A DNA stretch of 64,000 bases, taken from NCBI GenBank assembly GCA_023374025.1, contig SIJG01000002.1:2611626-2675625 (forward strand), written 5' to 3'. The notes under the pieces were generated by a model that saw nothing but the letters and a program-made list of their open reading frames with translations, had not been told where the DNA came from and did no database searches. Shown one piece after another: positions 12,687-23,222 of this stretch. The stretch is from Heterodera schachtii (lineage: Eukaryota; Nematoda; Chromadorea; Rhabditida; Heteroderidae). Every line of letters begins with the position of its first letter. The first letter of the stretch is position 1. The translations under genes were made by a program, and so were the position numbers.

Positions 12687-15158
12687 ATGAAACATTTGGC
12701 TGTTCGCTTTTTGCGTCAAACCAATCTCGCTCGAATTGCATCCGACTAGAGCTCGACCTGGACCTGGATCCAGGCCTGGATTTTTCCTGGATCCAGGTCC
12801 AGGTCATTTTTCGACAACCTGGATTTTTCCTGGACCTGGATTTTCCTGGATTTTTGTCCAGGAAATCCAGGTCCAGGTCAATTTGAAAATCCAGGTCCAG
12901 GTCCAGGTCCAGGCACAAAAAACCTGGATTTCCTGGATAAATTTTTTTTCGTTTTTTATGGCGAAATGTATTAAAATTGGTATAAAATGTGCCAAAATTT
13001 TCACTCCGCCCCCTAAAAATTCTTATCCTCTTAAAAAATTGGCTAAAAATCGAAAAAATTTGTCATTTTTTGAACAAACTCGTTAACAAATCGCATTAAA
13101 AATTACAAAATTTTCCCGGCGGCGCCTATCGGCACCGCCGGACCCCCCGTTCCTAAAAGTTTTTTGGAAGCTCGCCGCGAAAAAAAAGCATTTTTAAAAG
13201 CAAAAAAAGCCGTCGCTTGGCTTTTAATTGCAAATATTTGGTAAATTTTTGGACAAAATTTGTAAACAATTCATATAGAAATTACAAAAAATTTTCCAGC
13301 GGCGCCTATCGGCACCGCCGGGCTCTCTTCCCTCACACATCCTAAAAATTTTTTGAAAAAATGTGCCGAAAAATTGTTAGAAATCTGGTTTTTTGATTCT
13401 GAATGCACTGAAATTTTCAAATTGCTTATGTTTTCCACAAAATTGTTTAAATCGATTGACCTATAAACTTAGAAAAAAATCAGAAAATTTTTTATGAAAA
13501 AATTCCAAGATTACATGTTGTAAAAATTTTCGAAAACTTATTAATTCAAATAAAAAAAAATTAAAACCCCTTTCAAAATTTTTTGGACTTTTTTTCCAAA
13601 TGTTATGTTTTTTGGAACGATTAATTTTATTATTTCAATTGACTGATTTTTTTTTCAAGTTTATCAAAAAATGATAAATAGATTTAAAAACACATTATTA
13701 TTATTAAGAAATAGATATTTTTAGATATTCTCAAGCAATTAATTGATTTTTTCAAAGATTTTTTTGCTTTTTAAAACAAAATTCAAAAAATCCAGGTCCA
13801 GGCCTGGATCCAGGTCTCGAGGAGCCTGGATTTTTCCTGGACCTGGATTTTCCTGGATTTTTGTCCAGGAAATCCAGGTCCAGGTCCAACATGGAATCCA
13901 GGTCCAGGTCCAGGTCCAGGCTTTTTTCAAAATGTCGAGCTCTACATCCGACACATATCCATTGTCCGGTCTGAATAACTACATTCACGTGGTTGATCCT
14001 CAGCTTGATTTTCGGGATCGTTTTCAGGGAGAAAACGGTTTTTTGTTTATCATGATTTATTTTTTCATTAAACAATTTAAAATAATATTCAGCGATTGAA
14101 CTCTCTCGTAGCATTTTGGCACGGAAACTTTCGCTTGATCTGTTAAAAATACGCAATGAATACGAAATCTGGTGTATGGCATTTAAAAGCCATTTGAATG
14201 CGGAGGTGTTTCTCTCTGAAATAATCGTGAATTACTCGTTAAATTAAGCACAGCCCTCCCCTCGAAAAGCGGCACATCCGTGGCAAATTATTGGACAGCT
14301 CCGCCGGCCTTTTGTCCGTTTTGGAATTGCCCAACGATTTGGACCGTTACGTCCCCTCAACCAGCAGCAAAAGTGAAGGATCCTCCGTTTGCGACACGAT
14401 TCACAACAATCAGTCACTGATCGATGCCGTCGTCTCTCAAATTAACAAAAAGGCCCATCGATGGAATTCCGTCCAACTTCGCCGTTTCATTCTCAGTGCT
14501 CTCCAACGACTAATTTTTACTGCCCTACAACCAAAGCCACAAATGGTCACTTTCCCCCATTTGGTCAGAGCCGCGGTGGTCGAAGCGTGCAATTTGCAAT
14601 TGGACGCATTTCCGCTGGTCGTCGAAAATGACTCCTATTTGAGCCTTGCAGGTGCTTTCTGAAAATGTTTGTTTAGATTACCATTATTTGGCTTCAATTT
14701 TCAGGCGTCGATTTGCCCTCGCTCATTTCCCCTCTGATCAAATGCCGATTTTCCCCCAAATCCAACCATTGGCCGCTCGTTTTGCTCTCTTCAGGAAACG
14801 TTTATCCGTCTCTTTCTTCTCCTCGGGCCAAGGAATCGGCACCGTTCGGCCAAAATGCCCAACTTTCTCTCCTTTTAATGGATGAACACTCTCACGAATG
14901 TTCCGAAACTGTCCAACAATTGGCTTTGTTGTTGCGTGCCTTTCTTTCCGAAATTGGCCTTTCGTTTGACATTGGTTTTTCTTTTTTTTTCAACAAATGT
15001 TTAGTAATTCAATGCATTATTTAGCTGATGTTAATCCGCCGAATTTGTTTCTTTACGAACGGTCGGCCTTTTCATTTTCCCACTCGACGATGGAATTGGC
15101 CCGTTTCTCTAACATCGGTTGGTTTTCATTAGCGATCAAACCGGGCCGGCAAATTTGA
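12687..15158 (+). pseudogene. Seryl-tRNA-synthetase-like gene, copy A, split by a transposon
   Basis: Near-identical to the gene at 39075-40341. After the first 60 coding bases (12687-12746, the mitochondrial-targeting-like N-terminus) a 1198-bp element is inserted. The coding sequence resumes at 13945-14037. Further exons are 14093-14205, 14249-14651, 14705-14974 and 15025-15158, with all splice sites kept. A Gly/Glu difference at about 14380 separates the copies. Apart from the insertion the frame is open, so the break is probably recent. A transcript that spliced out the element would be needed for function; none is predictable. The family assignment is explained in the copy B entry. Confidence 0.8.
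12747..13944. mobile_element. hAT-like non-autonomous element with subterminal repeats
   Basis: 1198 bp. Perfect 11-bp terminal inverted repeats, TAGAGCTCGAC at the left and GTCGAGCTCTA at the right, are flanked by 8-bp target duplications CATCCGAC (12739-12746 and 13945-13952). Locus B has the empty site with one CATCCGAC at about 39126-39133. The 8-bp duplication and TAGAG ends fit the hAT superfamily. The outer 150-190 bp at each side are packed with TCCAGG/CCTGGA motifs in both directions, the usual arrangement of transposase-binding subterminal repeats. The AT-rich centre has no transposase frame. Two internal copies of a GC-rich near-palindrome lie at 13117-13140 and 13299-13320. Confidence 0.93.
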
Positions 15159-15220
15159 GAATTCCGATCTCTAGTTCATATTCCCTATTGGCCGCTCATT
15201 TTGCTCTCTACACTATTCAG

Positions 15221-16870
15221 GCCAGGCGGTGCCAAATGATACCCCTGTTGCGGGTTTTTTCGACGGTGCCAAATTTGTGCTGACCGTTGCTGCTCCGCCG
15301 CCTTTGATGCAGCCGATTGGTGGATAGACGGACATTAACATCGGACGAAACGGATACCAATTAAATTCACCCTTTGTTATGCAGATGTTGTTATCACGTT
15401 ATCGTTAGCTTTCTGTTTACGATTCTTTGCGCTTTGTTATCGTTTTGCATTGTGTTAGTTGTTTAACTAAGAATCGTTACGAATGTTTTCCAGGGAATGA
15501 TTACCCAAATTCAATTTAAACCAATTCCCTAAAAATTTTATTAGAATTACGTGTCGGGATTAGGAGGCGGGCAATGCGTTTGAATGCCAAAATCCCGGGA
15601 CCCTGCCCAATCATATAATCCGCCCTTAAGCGATATTCAATGGCATGAATGGAGGTGTGAATTTCGGCAGGGGGGCGGGAACCTGTTTGTCTCTCCTTCT
15701 GCTGTCCCTTCCGGCAATTTCGCTTTCTGTCCGTCCGTTCGTGCCCTGCGGCGGCTTCGTTTCGATCCGTCCCCCCCCCCCCCCATTTGCTGTGCGCAGC
15801 GTCATCCTCCCATCCTCACAATGTTCCATGTGATCTTCAGTCCATTCGCCGACGAGTGCCCTCCCCCCATTTTTCTCCCCTTTTTCCTTTTCGCATGTGG
15901 CGAATCCGCCGCGCTTTTGATGAACAAGAGATTATTAACAAATGAAATGCGCGCTTCGATTGTCGTTCTCTCCCCTTCCAATTCAACTTCCTTCAGACAA
16001 TAATACTCCCTCCGTCTTTTTGTTGTATCGCCCGTGGCGAATGCCGCTCCTCCGCCGGTAATACTTTTGCTGTAGCTTTCTCCATGGGGACAAGTCTTAG
16101 CGACACGGAAATTCTTGAAATCCACATTTGGGCCATTTCCATTTGATCTACCCGGACTCGCAGCAACCCGTGCCTCTGTCTCACTACGTCAATGGGTCTC
16201 CGGCACCCATATTGTTGCCAATGGAACAACAAACGAAGTTCACGTCGATTCAACAGCCGAACAATAACACTAACATCAACAAGGTGAGAAACGCGTGGCA
16301 CATTTAATTATAATTTTATTTCGCGTTTGTTAACACTTTATTTCTTCGTTTAACGTCAGGCGGAGTATTTGGTCAATGAGAAGGTATCGTAACGACTGTA
16401 AATTTTTTTTTCTTTTTAATAATAAAAATGTCTTTACGAGGAGTATTCGGGGTCGCTGATCATGAATATGACATCCTTTTCGACAAATTTCGAAGCCCGG
16501 CTCTGAATTCGAACAAAAAGTCAAATTTTCAGATTTTTGCCCAAACTTTAATAAAAGATCATTTAAACAATTTTTAGACTAAAATGGAAAATTTTATTTT
16601 GACTTTTTGTTCGAATTCAGGTTCGGGGTTCGAAATTGGTCGAAATGAATGTCATATTCGTGATCGGCGACCCTCATAACCACATAAAATGTGTTTTCAC
16701 AACCCTTTAGAAGAAAAAAAATTACTTCCAAAAAGGGGGGGGGGGGGGCACCAGCTTCAGTATTACGCTATTACTCCAATGATGGATGCCTTTCCACTTC
16801 GTTTCGGTGTATTCAAACAAAGATTAACCAAAAATGTGAAACTCGAAAATTTGAATTTTCGACTTTTTGT
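15221..16870 (+). repeat. Duplicated block Y, copy A
   Basis: Nearly identical to 36553-38197; differences are mainly in poly-C and poly-G runs. It begins with an orphan copy of exon 2 of the ubiquitin-like gene (15221-15327) behind a TTCAG, but exon 1 is absent here. A probable 3'-flank with A/T-rich DNA follows. Then comes a region (15580-16300) with long open frames on both strands and no recognised domain, a candidate + strand exon ending NNNTNINK at 16284 (GTGAG donor) and a 24-base exon-like piece at 16361-16384 between CAG and GTATC. A diverged inverted copy of 15330-16000 lies at 53697-54470. No protein is assigned. Confidence 0.85.
16450..16673. mobile_element. 224-bp foldback/MITE-like element (copy A)
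   Basis: Inverted repeat of about 75-80 bp per arm. The left arm starts GGGTCGCTGATCATGAATAT; the right arm's reverse complement starts GGGTCGCCGATCACGAATAT. The arms surround an AT-rich centre. No convincing target duplication was seen. It is present at the same site in block Y copy B (37780-38003), so it predates the duplication. A diverged single-arm relative lies at about 38825-38900. Confidence 0.7.
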
Positions 16871-17126
16871 TTTGATGGGCTGCGTCGGCCCTTTGGCCAA
16901 CGACGGAGACATCGCCATGGAGGGACGGACGGGGCCGGGCGCGGGCGGCACGCGCCAGTGCCATCAAACATTTGTGCCGTTGAACGGCTGCTGGGAGAGG
17001 GGGGCGGGACGCGACTCGTACCCCGTGGGAATGGTGTGCACAATTTGCTGCGAATGCAGCGCTCAGTTGGCGGCGGAGATGCGGCGCAGTCGCGGATGGA
17101 CAAATGGGTACCGAATCGGACAGTGA
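16871..17126 (+). pseudogene. 5'-truncated copy of secreted Cys-rich protein exon 2 (A)
   Basis: Identical, apart from a Leu-to-Met change, to exon 2 of the gene at 42176-43116. It starts abruptly at TTTGATGGGC with no 3' splice site and no exon 1, and runs to the same stop. The cysteine cluster MVCTICCECSAQLAAEM is intact. Homology continues through the 3' flank to about 17398, then (unlike copy B1) on into the FUN14-side flank. Confidence 0.8.
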
Positions 17127-17877
17127 CAAAACGAAAAGGCACGGAAAAAAAGACACTTCGGCAACGCCATACAACGACAAAAGCCCTTCGAACAGTTGAA
17201 AAGCCATGCAAAAAACGAAAAGCAAACAATTAATTAATGTCCGATATTGTTTTTTGTAAATACCCATCCTAAACAACCCCCGGGGCATCCGTTCATTCAC
17301 TCACTCATTTATTTGTTTAACGGCGCATTGAATCTCAGTGATTTTAAACACGTAATTTATTTCTCACGAATTGAAATGATAAAGTCGGTTTGAAACCAAA
17401 ACAATGGGCGCTTAAAACAAACGAAGTCAAAAATGAAAATTGGGACATTTAATTTGCTAATTTGTTTAATTTTTGAGTTTCACAATTGATGAGTTTTTCG
17501 TAATTGTCCGGGTGCGTTCGCATTTCCAATTTGGTCAACAAGTGATGCGATTAATTTAGGCGTGGTGGATCGAATTACCATTACGCACCCCCCGGGTACA
17601 GAACGCACCCCACGGCCTTGAAACAGCGCCAATTTTGGGCGCAATTATGTCATCCAAACGGCGAAGAACCGATTAGAAATTCAACCAACCAAAAAACACA
17701 CTCCAAATTAATACATTTATTTATCTGATTCATTTGCCTTTTTGAATTGCATTTGCCGAAAGGTAATAAAAAAGAAATTTAATCCCATCATTATTTGTTG
17801 ACATAAAACGGAGATCATAATTGGAGCAACACATCAGACATTTATTTCATTTTACCGTTGTTTAATCCGCCCGCTGA
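17127..17877. other. Intergenic DNA, collinear with locus B inverted
   Basis: 3' flank of the exon-2 copy and of the FUN14 gene. It matches the reverse complement of about 41425-42175 almost base for base. No gene is seen. Confidence 0.6.
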
Positions 17878-19138
17878 TTATGACATGCCAAATCCGACGA
17901 GAATTCCGCCGACGATTCCGCAGAGAAAGTGAGCACTGTCAGACACTATTTTGAAGAACTGAAAGGAGATCGATCATCCATAAAATCAGATTTAGCTCAC
18001 ATAATATGGATTTCGCATGATCCCCCATTTGTGGGTGCACTACATTCCCCAACCCACCACCGTATCATTTTCCCGGAATTCTTTTTTTTCAGAGAGATGG
18101 GGAACGAGCAGTCTGCCCCATATGTGACTTAGTTTTGCACCTCTTTTCCCGAATTACGGCCGTCCGTTCCTTCAACCATTCCCACCACCGCTTCGCCGCC
18201 AATGGCACCAATTCCGTCGATCATTTCGCCCAATTTGTCGCGTGCCGCCTCGAAGTCCTCTCGGAGTTTTCCGTTTTGGATTTGCAGATAGCCTTTACAT
18301 TGGGCGAACTAAACACACCAAAATAGAGGTCGCGCTCATACATTCACAAGGGGTGTCTCAGCCCAAGGGCCATACGACGGACGATTGGGACAGGGGGGTG
18401 TCTCGGGACCGATTTTTCATATGAAGGTCCAAATTTTCTCCGGCGTCAAACAATTTTTGCTATTCAAACCACCTTTTTTTGCGGCGCATTTTTTCCAAAA
18501 AAACTTGAGAAGGGGTGGCGGACGGTCCGGCGGTGCCGATAGGCGCCGCCGGGTAACGAAGTTAGCTACGGAAATTGATCAAATTTTTAATTTTTTCCCC
18601 CGTCGTCGACGGCCCCCTCCTTTTTTACAGCTGCCCCCTTACGACGAACGAGGGGGGGGGGGGGGGGGGTGTCCGAGGCCTCTTACGATGAGGGGTGTGT
18701 GTGTCGAGACACTCCTTGTGAATGCATGGTCGCGCTTTCTTCGATTGCATTAATCAATCACCTGAAGGAAGAGAACGGTCGAGCCAAGAAGAATGGCAAC
18801 CATTTTGCTGGTTTTCCCAAAAACGTAACCGGCGATTCTAAAAAACAAACAGGATTGGAAAAGCGATCTTTTTCCCCTCACATTCCTCCGCCTGCCCCAG
18901 CGGCGACTTGAACTGTCGGACTTTGTCTTCGAACGGCCGCTAAAGGGCCCAAGACGTCGCGGACGAGCGAAGAAACGTTGCCAATGGGGGAAAAACCACG
19001 AAAATTGCCGCTATTGACAGGCACGGAAGAGACGATGACATTACTCGGAGAAGTGCCAGAGGAAAGACCAAGAGAAATGCCTTTGTTGGACACAGAGACG
19101 ACAGAAGAATCAGCCGAAGAAATTCTAGCGGAAGACAT
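17878..19138 (-). CDS. fndc-1: FUN14 domain-containing protein (FUNDC1-like), intact copy
   Basis: FUN14 proteins sit in the outer mitochondrial membrane; FUNDC1 acts as a mitophagy receptor. Four exons: 19138-18882, 18837-18762, 18308-18141, 17958-17878; 193 residues. A Ser/Val-rich N-terminus begins MSSARISSADSSVVS. The FUN14 domain starts AGYVFGKTSKMVAILLGSTV, then FAQCKGYLQIQNGKL, with a C-terminal membrane helix in LCGIVGGILVGFGMS. That C-terminus matches the glycine-rich end of human FUNDC1. No obvious LC3-interacting motif was seen in the N-terminus. Intron 2 carries a 392-bp transposon (18337-18728) that leaves the splice sites untouched. Intron 3 uses GAG/GTGCAA. The copy in locus B is broken, so this is probably the functional gene. 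Confidence 0.85.
18337..18728. mobile_element. 392-bp MITE with 8-bp target duplication
   Basis: Terminal repeats CATACATTCACAAGG and, reverse complemented from the right end, CATGCATTCACAAGG continue into a shared GTGTCTC. They are flanked by GTCGCGCT at 18329-18336 and 18729-18736. The matching intron in locus B (41034-41086) lacks the element. The 8-bp duplication allows hAT or P superfamilies. It contains a GC-rich near-palindrome at 18526-18551 that is the reverse complement of the one in the hAT-like element at 12747-13944, and long poly-G. No coding capacity. Confidence 0.85.
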
Positions 19139-19283
19139 TAAAACGAACTAAAACAAAGCAAAAGAAAATGGAAAAAAACCAAAGATAAATAGGTTATCAC
19201 AGAGAAAGCGACTGAATACGAATATTAACACACCAAAAAAGTCGAAATAATTTATTAAAAAACAAAATTAAATGGTCAATTTA

Positions 19284-20538
19284 CACTGTGTTAAGTTAAT
19301 ATAAGGACACCCTATTTTTTGTTAGTTTGACCACTTCCCATGAACCGATCGAGTTGAAATTTTAACTGTACGTAGAAATTCTGAAAATATTAAGATTCTA
19401 ACAGTGACAAGACGAAAGGAAGTCGGAAAAAAATTTTACGAATTTTTTTTCAAAATTGGGGTGTTAATTAAATATAAGGACACTTTGGAAAACAGAGAAA
19501 AATCTCAGCAACTACCAAAAAGAAACTGATAAAACAAGCTAAATAAGAAAGAACAAATCTTTATTCACATTTCGGTTTCTTTTGCGAACAGAAATATGTC
19601 TTTTAGGGAGAGTTACGTTGAATTTTCTAAGTTTTCAGGAGAAATTTAGGGCCAAAAGGCATAAATCACCTCTAACATTTGACCAACCCAATCAAACTAA
19701 CAGCAACCAACACTAAGATAATGTACAGACATCCTATAAGCATATTATATTCACTTTATGCTAGAAAAAAAATCATTAACACAAAATTTTTGCGGGTGAA
19801 AAAATACGAAAATCTGAGTAAATTCGAAAAAAATTTTTTTAGGGGATTGGGAAAAATGTTCCATAGAAGATGAATATGACGAGCAGAAAGAGCACAAAAT
19901 TCTCTACAAAATGGCTTTTGGATTATGTCTCTAAGGCAAGTCTCCACTGAGGCGCGTTTGGTTAAATATGGATGTCTCAAAAATGAAGGAAAAATGGCTT
20001 AAAATTGGTCATTTTTTTGGTTGTTGGTATTTAACCAAATGCGCCTCAGCGGAAACGCGGCGTAGAGCCCTCATCCAGAGGCCATTTTGTAGAGAATTTT
20101 ATTCTCTTTCAGATAGCCTTAATGGTTTTTCACGAAAAAATTTTTCCAACCCCCTAGAAATTTTTTTATAAAATTTCCCGGGTTTCAAGCCATTTTATGA
20201 TTTCCAGATCACCATAAAGGAGTGATCTGATCAATTTGTTGCAAATGACTTTTTTGATCAATACAAAAAATTAAGCTTAAATGAATTTTTTCAGATTTTT
20301 TAATGCTCAACTCAAAAAGTTACAGCCTTCTGAAAAAAGTGTCCTTATATTTAATTAACACCCCAATTTTGAAAAAAAATTCGTAAAAATTTTTTCCGAC
20401 TTCCTTTCGTCTTGTCACTGTTAGAATCTTAATATTTTCAGAATTTCTACGTACAGTTAAAATTTCAACTCGATCGGTTCATGGGAAGTGGTCAAACTAA
20501 CAAAAAATAGGGTGTCCTTATATTAACTTAACACAGTG
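19284..20538. mobile_element. Tc1/mariner-like foldback element, non-autonomous
   Basis: 1255 bp with terminal inverted repeats of about 207 bp, starting CACTGTGTTAAGTTAATATA, flanked by TA (19282-19283, 20539-20540). Locus B shows a single TA at the matching place (about 40508). The centre has further inverted stretches, for example GAGGCGCGTTTGGTTAAATA against TATTTAACCAAATGCGCCTC. No transposase frame is present. It lies just 5' of the FUN14 gene. Confidence 0.9.
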
Positions 20539-20707
20539 TATAACATTTCACGAATGCATCCAAATTCACCCGTACAAAAGTATTTCCGGGCGCTGGGGGC
20601 GCGGGCGTTTGGCCGCTGGCTAGGGTTGCAACCCCGACCCCGCCCCGACACTTAAACAAAATTTGTATTTTTTAAAACATTTTCTCAAATTCTATTAAAT
20701 AAAGGGT

Positions 20708-21518
20708 AAAATTGAAGATTACCGCCAATTTTGATTTTGTATACAAATGATATATCATTCGATTCCTCATGGAGAGAGAAATCGAATGGAACCATTTTTA
20801 GAGCGCTGCGACAACTCTGAGCCGAGTTACAGACCCGGGACTGAAGTGTCCATTTACCACTGGGACTGAATCGTCTAATGTCTAAAATGCATGAATATTC
20901 AAAAAATTTTGTGGGACAGAACCGCTCAATGTCTAAAAGTGCACGAATGTTTAAAAAACGTTGTTTTGACCGAACCCTCTAGGATAAAATTGGCAATACC
21001 AAGCAGTTTTTCGTATTCAAATTTATAAACTAATTCTTAAGGGCGCGCAGCGCCCGCCTTGGCGAGCATGCGAAGACGGAGCAAGTAGTGGGGCGAGACG
21101 GAGGGCTACGGAAGAAGTCCGCGCGTGATCCGCAGGCGGTTGACTGATTGGCGGGGGCCCTTCGGGCCCCCGCAGTCAACCGCCTGTGGCGCTCGTCAGA
21201 CTTTTTCCTCCGCCCTCCGTCTCGCCCCACCTACTGGCCGCCGTAGTCGAGTGTGCGGTGTTATGGCCAAAATGCTAAGTTACTCTCGTTTCAATTCCAG
21301 TTTATCATTATATTTAGCCGTCTTTAGTTCATTTAGCCTAATTTTGTGAGTTGGACGATTCAGTCCCAGTGGTAAATGGACACTTCAGTCCCGGGTCTGT
21401 AACTCGGCTCAGAGTTGTCGCCGCGCTCTAAAAATGGTACCATTCGATTTCTCTCTCCATGAGGAATCGAATGATATCATTTGTATACAAAATCAAAATT
21501 GGCGGTAATCTTCAATTT
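20708..21518. repeat. Foldback element with nested hairpins
   Basis: Outer arms of about 170 bp (20708-20880 and 21350-21518) are near-perfect inverted repeats and include the motif GGGACTGAAGTGTCCATTTA. Inside, a second inverted pair around 21097-21115 and 21218-21237 (GGGGCGAGACGGAGGGC type) encloses a third, GCGGTTGACTG...CAGTCAACCGC, around a GGGGGCCC/TTCG/GGGCCCCC stem at 21162-21180. No transposase frame and no clear target duplication. Confidence 0.8.
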
Positions 21519-21781
21519 TTCCAAATAAAGTAAATTTGCTTTTGTTTATTCATTTTCAAATGGTACCAAATTGTCGGGATTTGATCGTTTAAAAAAAGTT
21601 AGAGTGTGAAATCTCTCAATTTTTCGAGTTTTAAACCGGTTCAAAAACCGGTTTTTTGGCATTTCCGCAAATGGAGACCTATTTTTTCGTGCTTAGCTCC
21701 TTGAGACGAATCGATTGGTATATCATTTGACCCATTTTTTCACGGTGAGTTCACTATAGTTTATCCAATGTGATTAATTAT

Positions 21782-21960
21782 TAGAGCCCGGCGGGATCGG
21801 GATTCCCGCGAGTTTACGGGATTCCCGGTCCCGCTCCCGTTTTTTCGCTGAACGGGGGGGGGGCGTTAACGGGAGCGGGATTTTACGGGATTCCCGTTCG
21901 GGACTCCCGTCCCGGAAATTTTTGAACTCCTGATCCCGCCTCCGGAAATTTTTTTAGGCC
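21782..21960. repeat. CGGGAT-rich repeat beginning with a hAT-like end
   Basis: Starts TAGAGCCCGGCGGGATCGGG. This resembles the TAGAGCTCGACCTGG end of the element at 12747. It goes on with alternating CGGGAT/ATCCCG motifs. Similar GC islands lie at 23590-23655 and 24030-24110. It could be the subterminal repeat region of a second hAT-like family; a matching 3' end was not found. Confidence 0.45.
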
Positions 21961-22189
21961 TCAGGCAGTTTTGTTGGTGCTCTTCCTCTTTTTTAATGGC
22001 GATAATGAAACTTATAAAAATATTTTTATTACAGTATCCCATTTATACCTTGAAAATTATGGATGTGACAAACTTAAGTTGCAAGAATTATTGTTAAATT
22101 ATAAATTAGTCATTATTAAAAAATAAACTTTTAAAATAACAATTTTGTTAACTTAAATAAATGTGAATATTTTTGGGGTCATTTAATTC

Positions 22190-22375
22190 TGCGCCGCAAA
22201 TGTCATTTTGACTGGGCGCCGCATCTGTCGGCGCCGCAAGTGTAGCGCCGCAAATGTCGGCGCCGCAAGTGTCGCTTTGACTGGGCGCCGCAAATGTCTG
22301 CGCCGCAAGTGTCAGCGCCGCAAATGTCTGCGCCGCAAGTGTCAGCGCCGCAAATGTAGCGCCGCAAATGTCGGC
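22190..22375. repeat. Short tandem repeats of GCGCCGCAAATGT type
   Basis: About a dozen units of 14-16 bp, GCGCCGCAAATGTC or GCGCCGCAAGTGTC, in two sub-blocks separated by TTTGACTGG. On the minus strand this gives a repetitive Cys/Gly/Ala frame, taken as a by-product. Confidence 0.8.
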
Positions 22376-22466
22376 CAATCACCAGAAATTCATAAATTTT
22401 TTGGTGAAAATCTGTTACAAAATAGACCTTAAATTTTAAAATTCGCCCAGCGCTGCCTATCGCGCC

Positions 22467-22570
22467 AGCTTGTTTTTCCACTATAGCTTTTTTCTTTGGC
22501 ATCCAAATCCAACATTCTTGGTATCATTCGAAAGCTCTTAACATGCTCTATTAGCCTTACCAAAAGCGAA
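22467..22570. repeat. Repeat fragment shared with 23507-23575
   Basis: The stretch with CATCCAAATCCAACAT and CACTATAGCTTTTT is found again, diverged, at 23507-23575. It looks like a remnant of an unidentified interspersed repeat. Confidence 0.5.
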
Positions 22571-22689
22571 AAGATTTTAAAGCCTGGAAAAATTTTTATT
22601 AAAAAAAAACTCCAAAAATTTGGCTTTTCGCAATATCATTTATAACTTTTCTGGTAATTGTCTAATCGCGAAGCAATAGTTTAGAGCAA

Positions 22690-22805
22690 ATTGGAGATTA
22701 TTGGCGCTCATCAACATGGTCCATCTGCAACACATAAACAGTTTATAGTTCATGCATAAATAGCAGAAATTGTAAAAGTTCTCTCTCATTTTCTTTATGA
22801 TAACC
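22690..22805 (-). repeat. Orphan inverted fragment of the 551-bp satellite
   Basis: The sequence TGGCGCTCATCAACATGGTC through to GTTCTCTCTCATTTTC is the reverse complement of a piece of the array monomer. It lies 1.5 kb outside the array in opposite orientation. Confidence 0.85.
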
Positions 22806-22920
22806 AGTGCCCTATGGACACTGAAAAAATTGGTTTTAATTATTTTTTTAAAATTGAAATAGCTTCGCTATCTAACACTGTCTCTAGAGGGCGCTCCGCG
22901 CCAAAAACTTAAAAAGACTA

Positions 22921-23222
22921 ACTTCAAATCTATTCATCTTCCCCTTCATCTTTTCCCTTCCTCTTCCCCTTTCTTTTCCTCTTCCATTCCTCTTCCCCTT
23001 CCCTTTCTCTCCCTTTTCTCTTTCCGCTTTTGTTTCTCTTTCTTTTCCCCATTCTCTTCCGCTTTCTCTTCCGGTTTCTCTTCCCCTTTCTATTCTGAGT
23101 TCTCTTTCGTTTCTATTCCTATTCTCTTCCACTTCCTCTTTTCCCCTTTCTCTTCCGGCTTCTCCTCCCCTTCTCTTCCGCTTTCTCTTCCCCTTTCTCT
23201 TCCACTCCTGTTCGTCTTTCAT
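22921..23222. repeat. CT-rich (polypyrimidine) tract
   Basis: Imperfect TTCCTCTTCCCC repeats. The part at about 23097-23165 recurs inverted at 23900-23967 as a purine-rich stretch, so the two are arms of an 800-bp inverted structure. Confidence 0.75.

Noticed and set aside
16824..17300. 158-codon minus-strand frame, found again at 38152-38628 and 42002-42475
   Set aside because: Antisense of the secreted protein's exon 2 and flank; the sense frame has the splice site and patterned cysteines.
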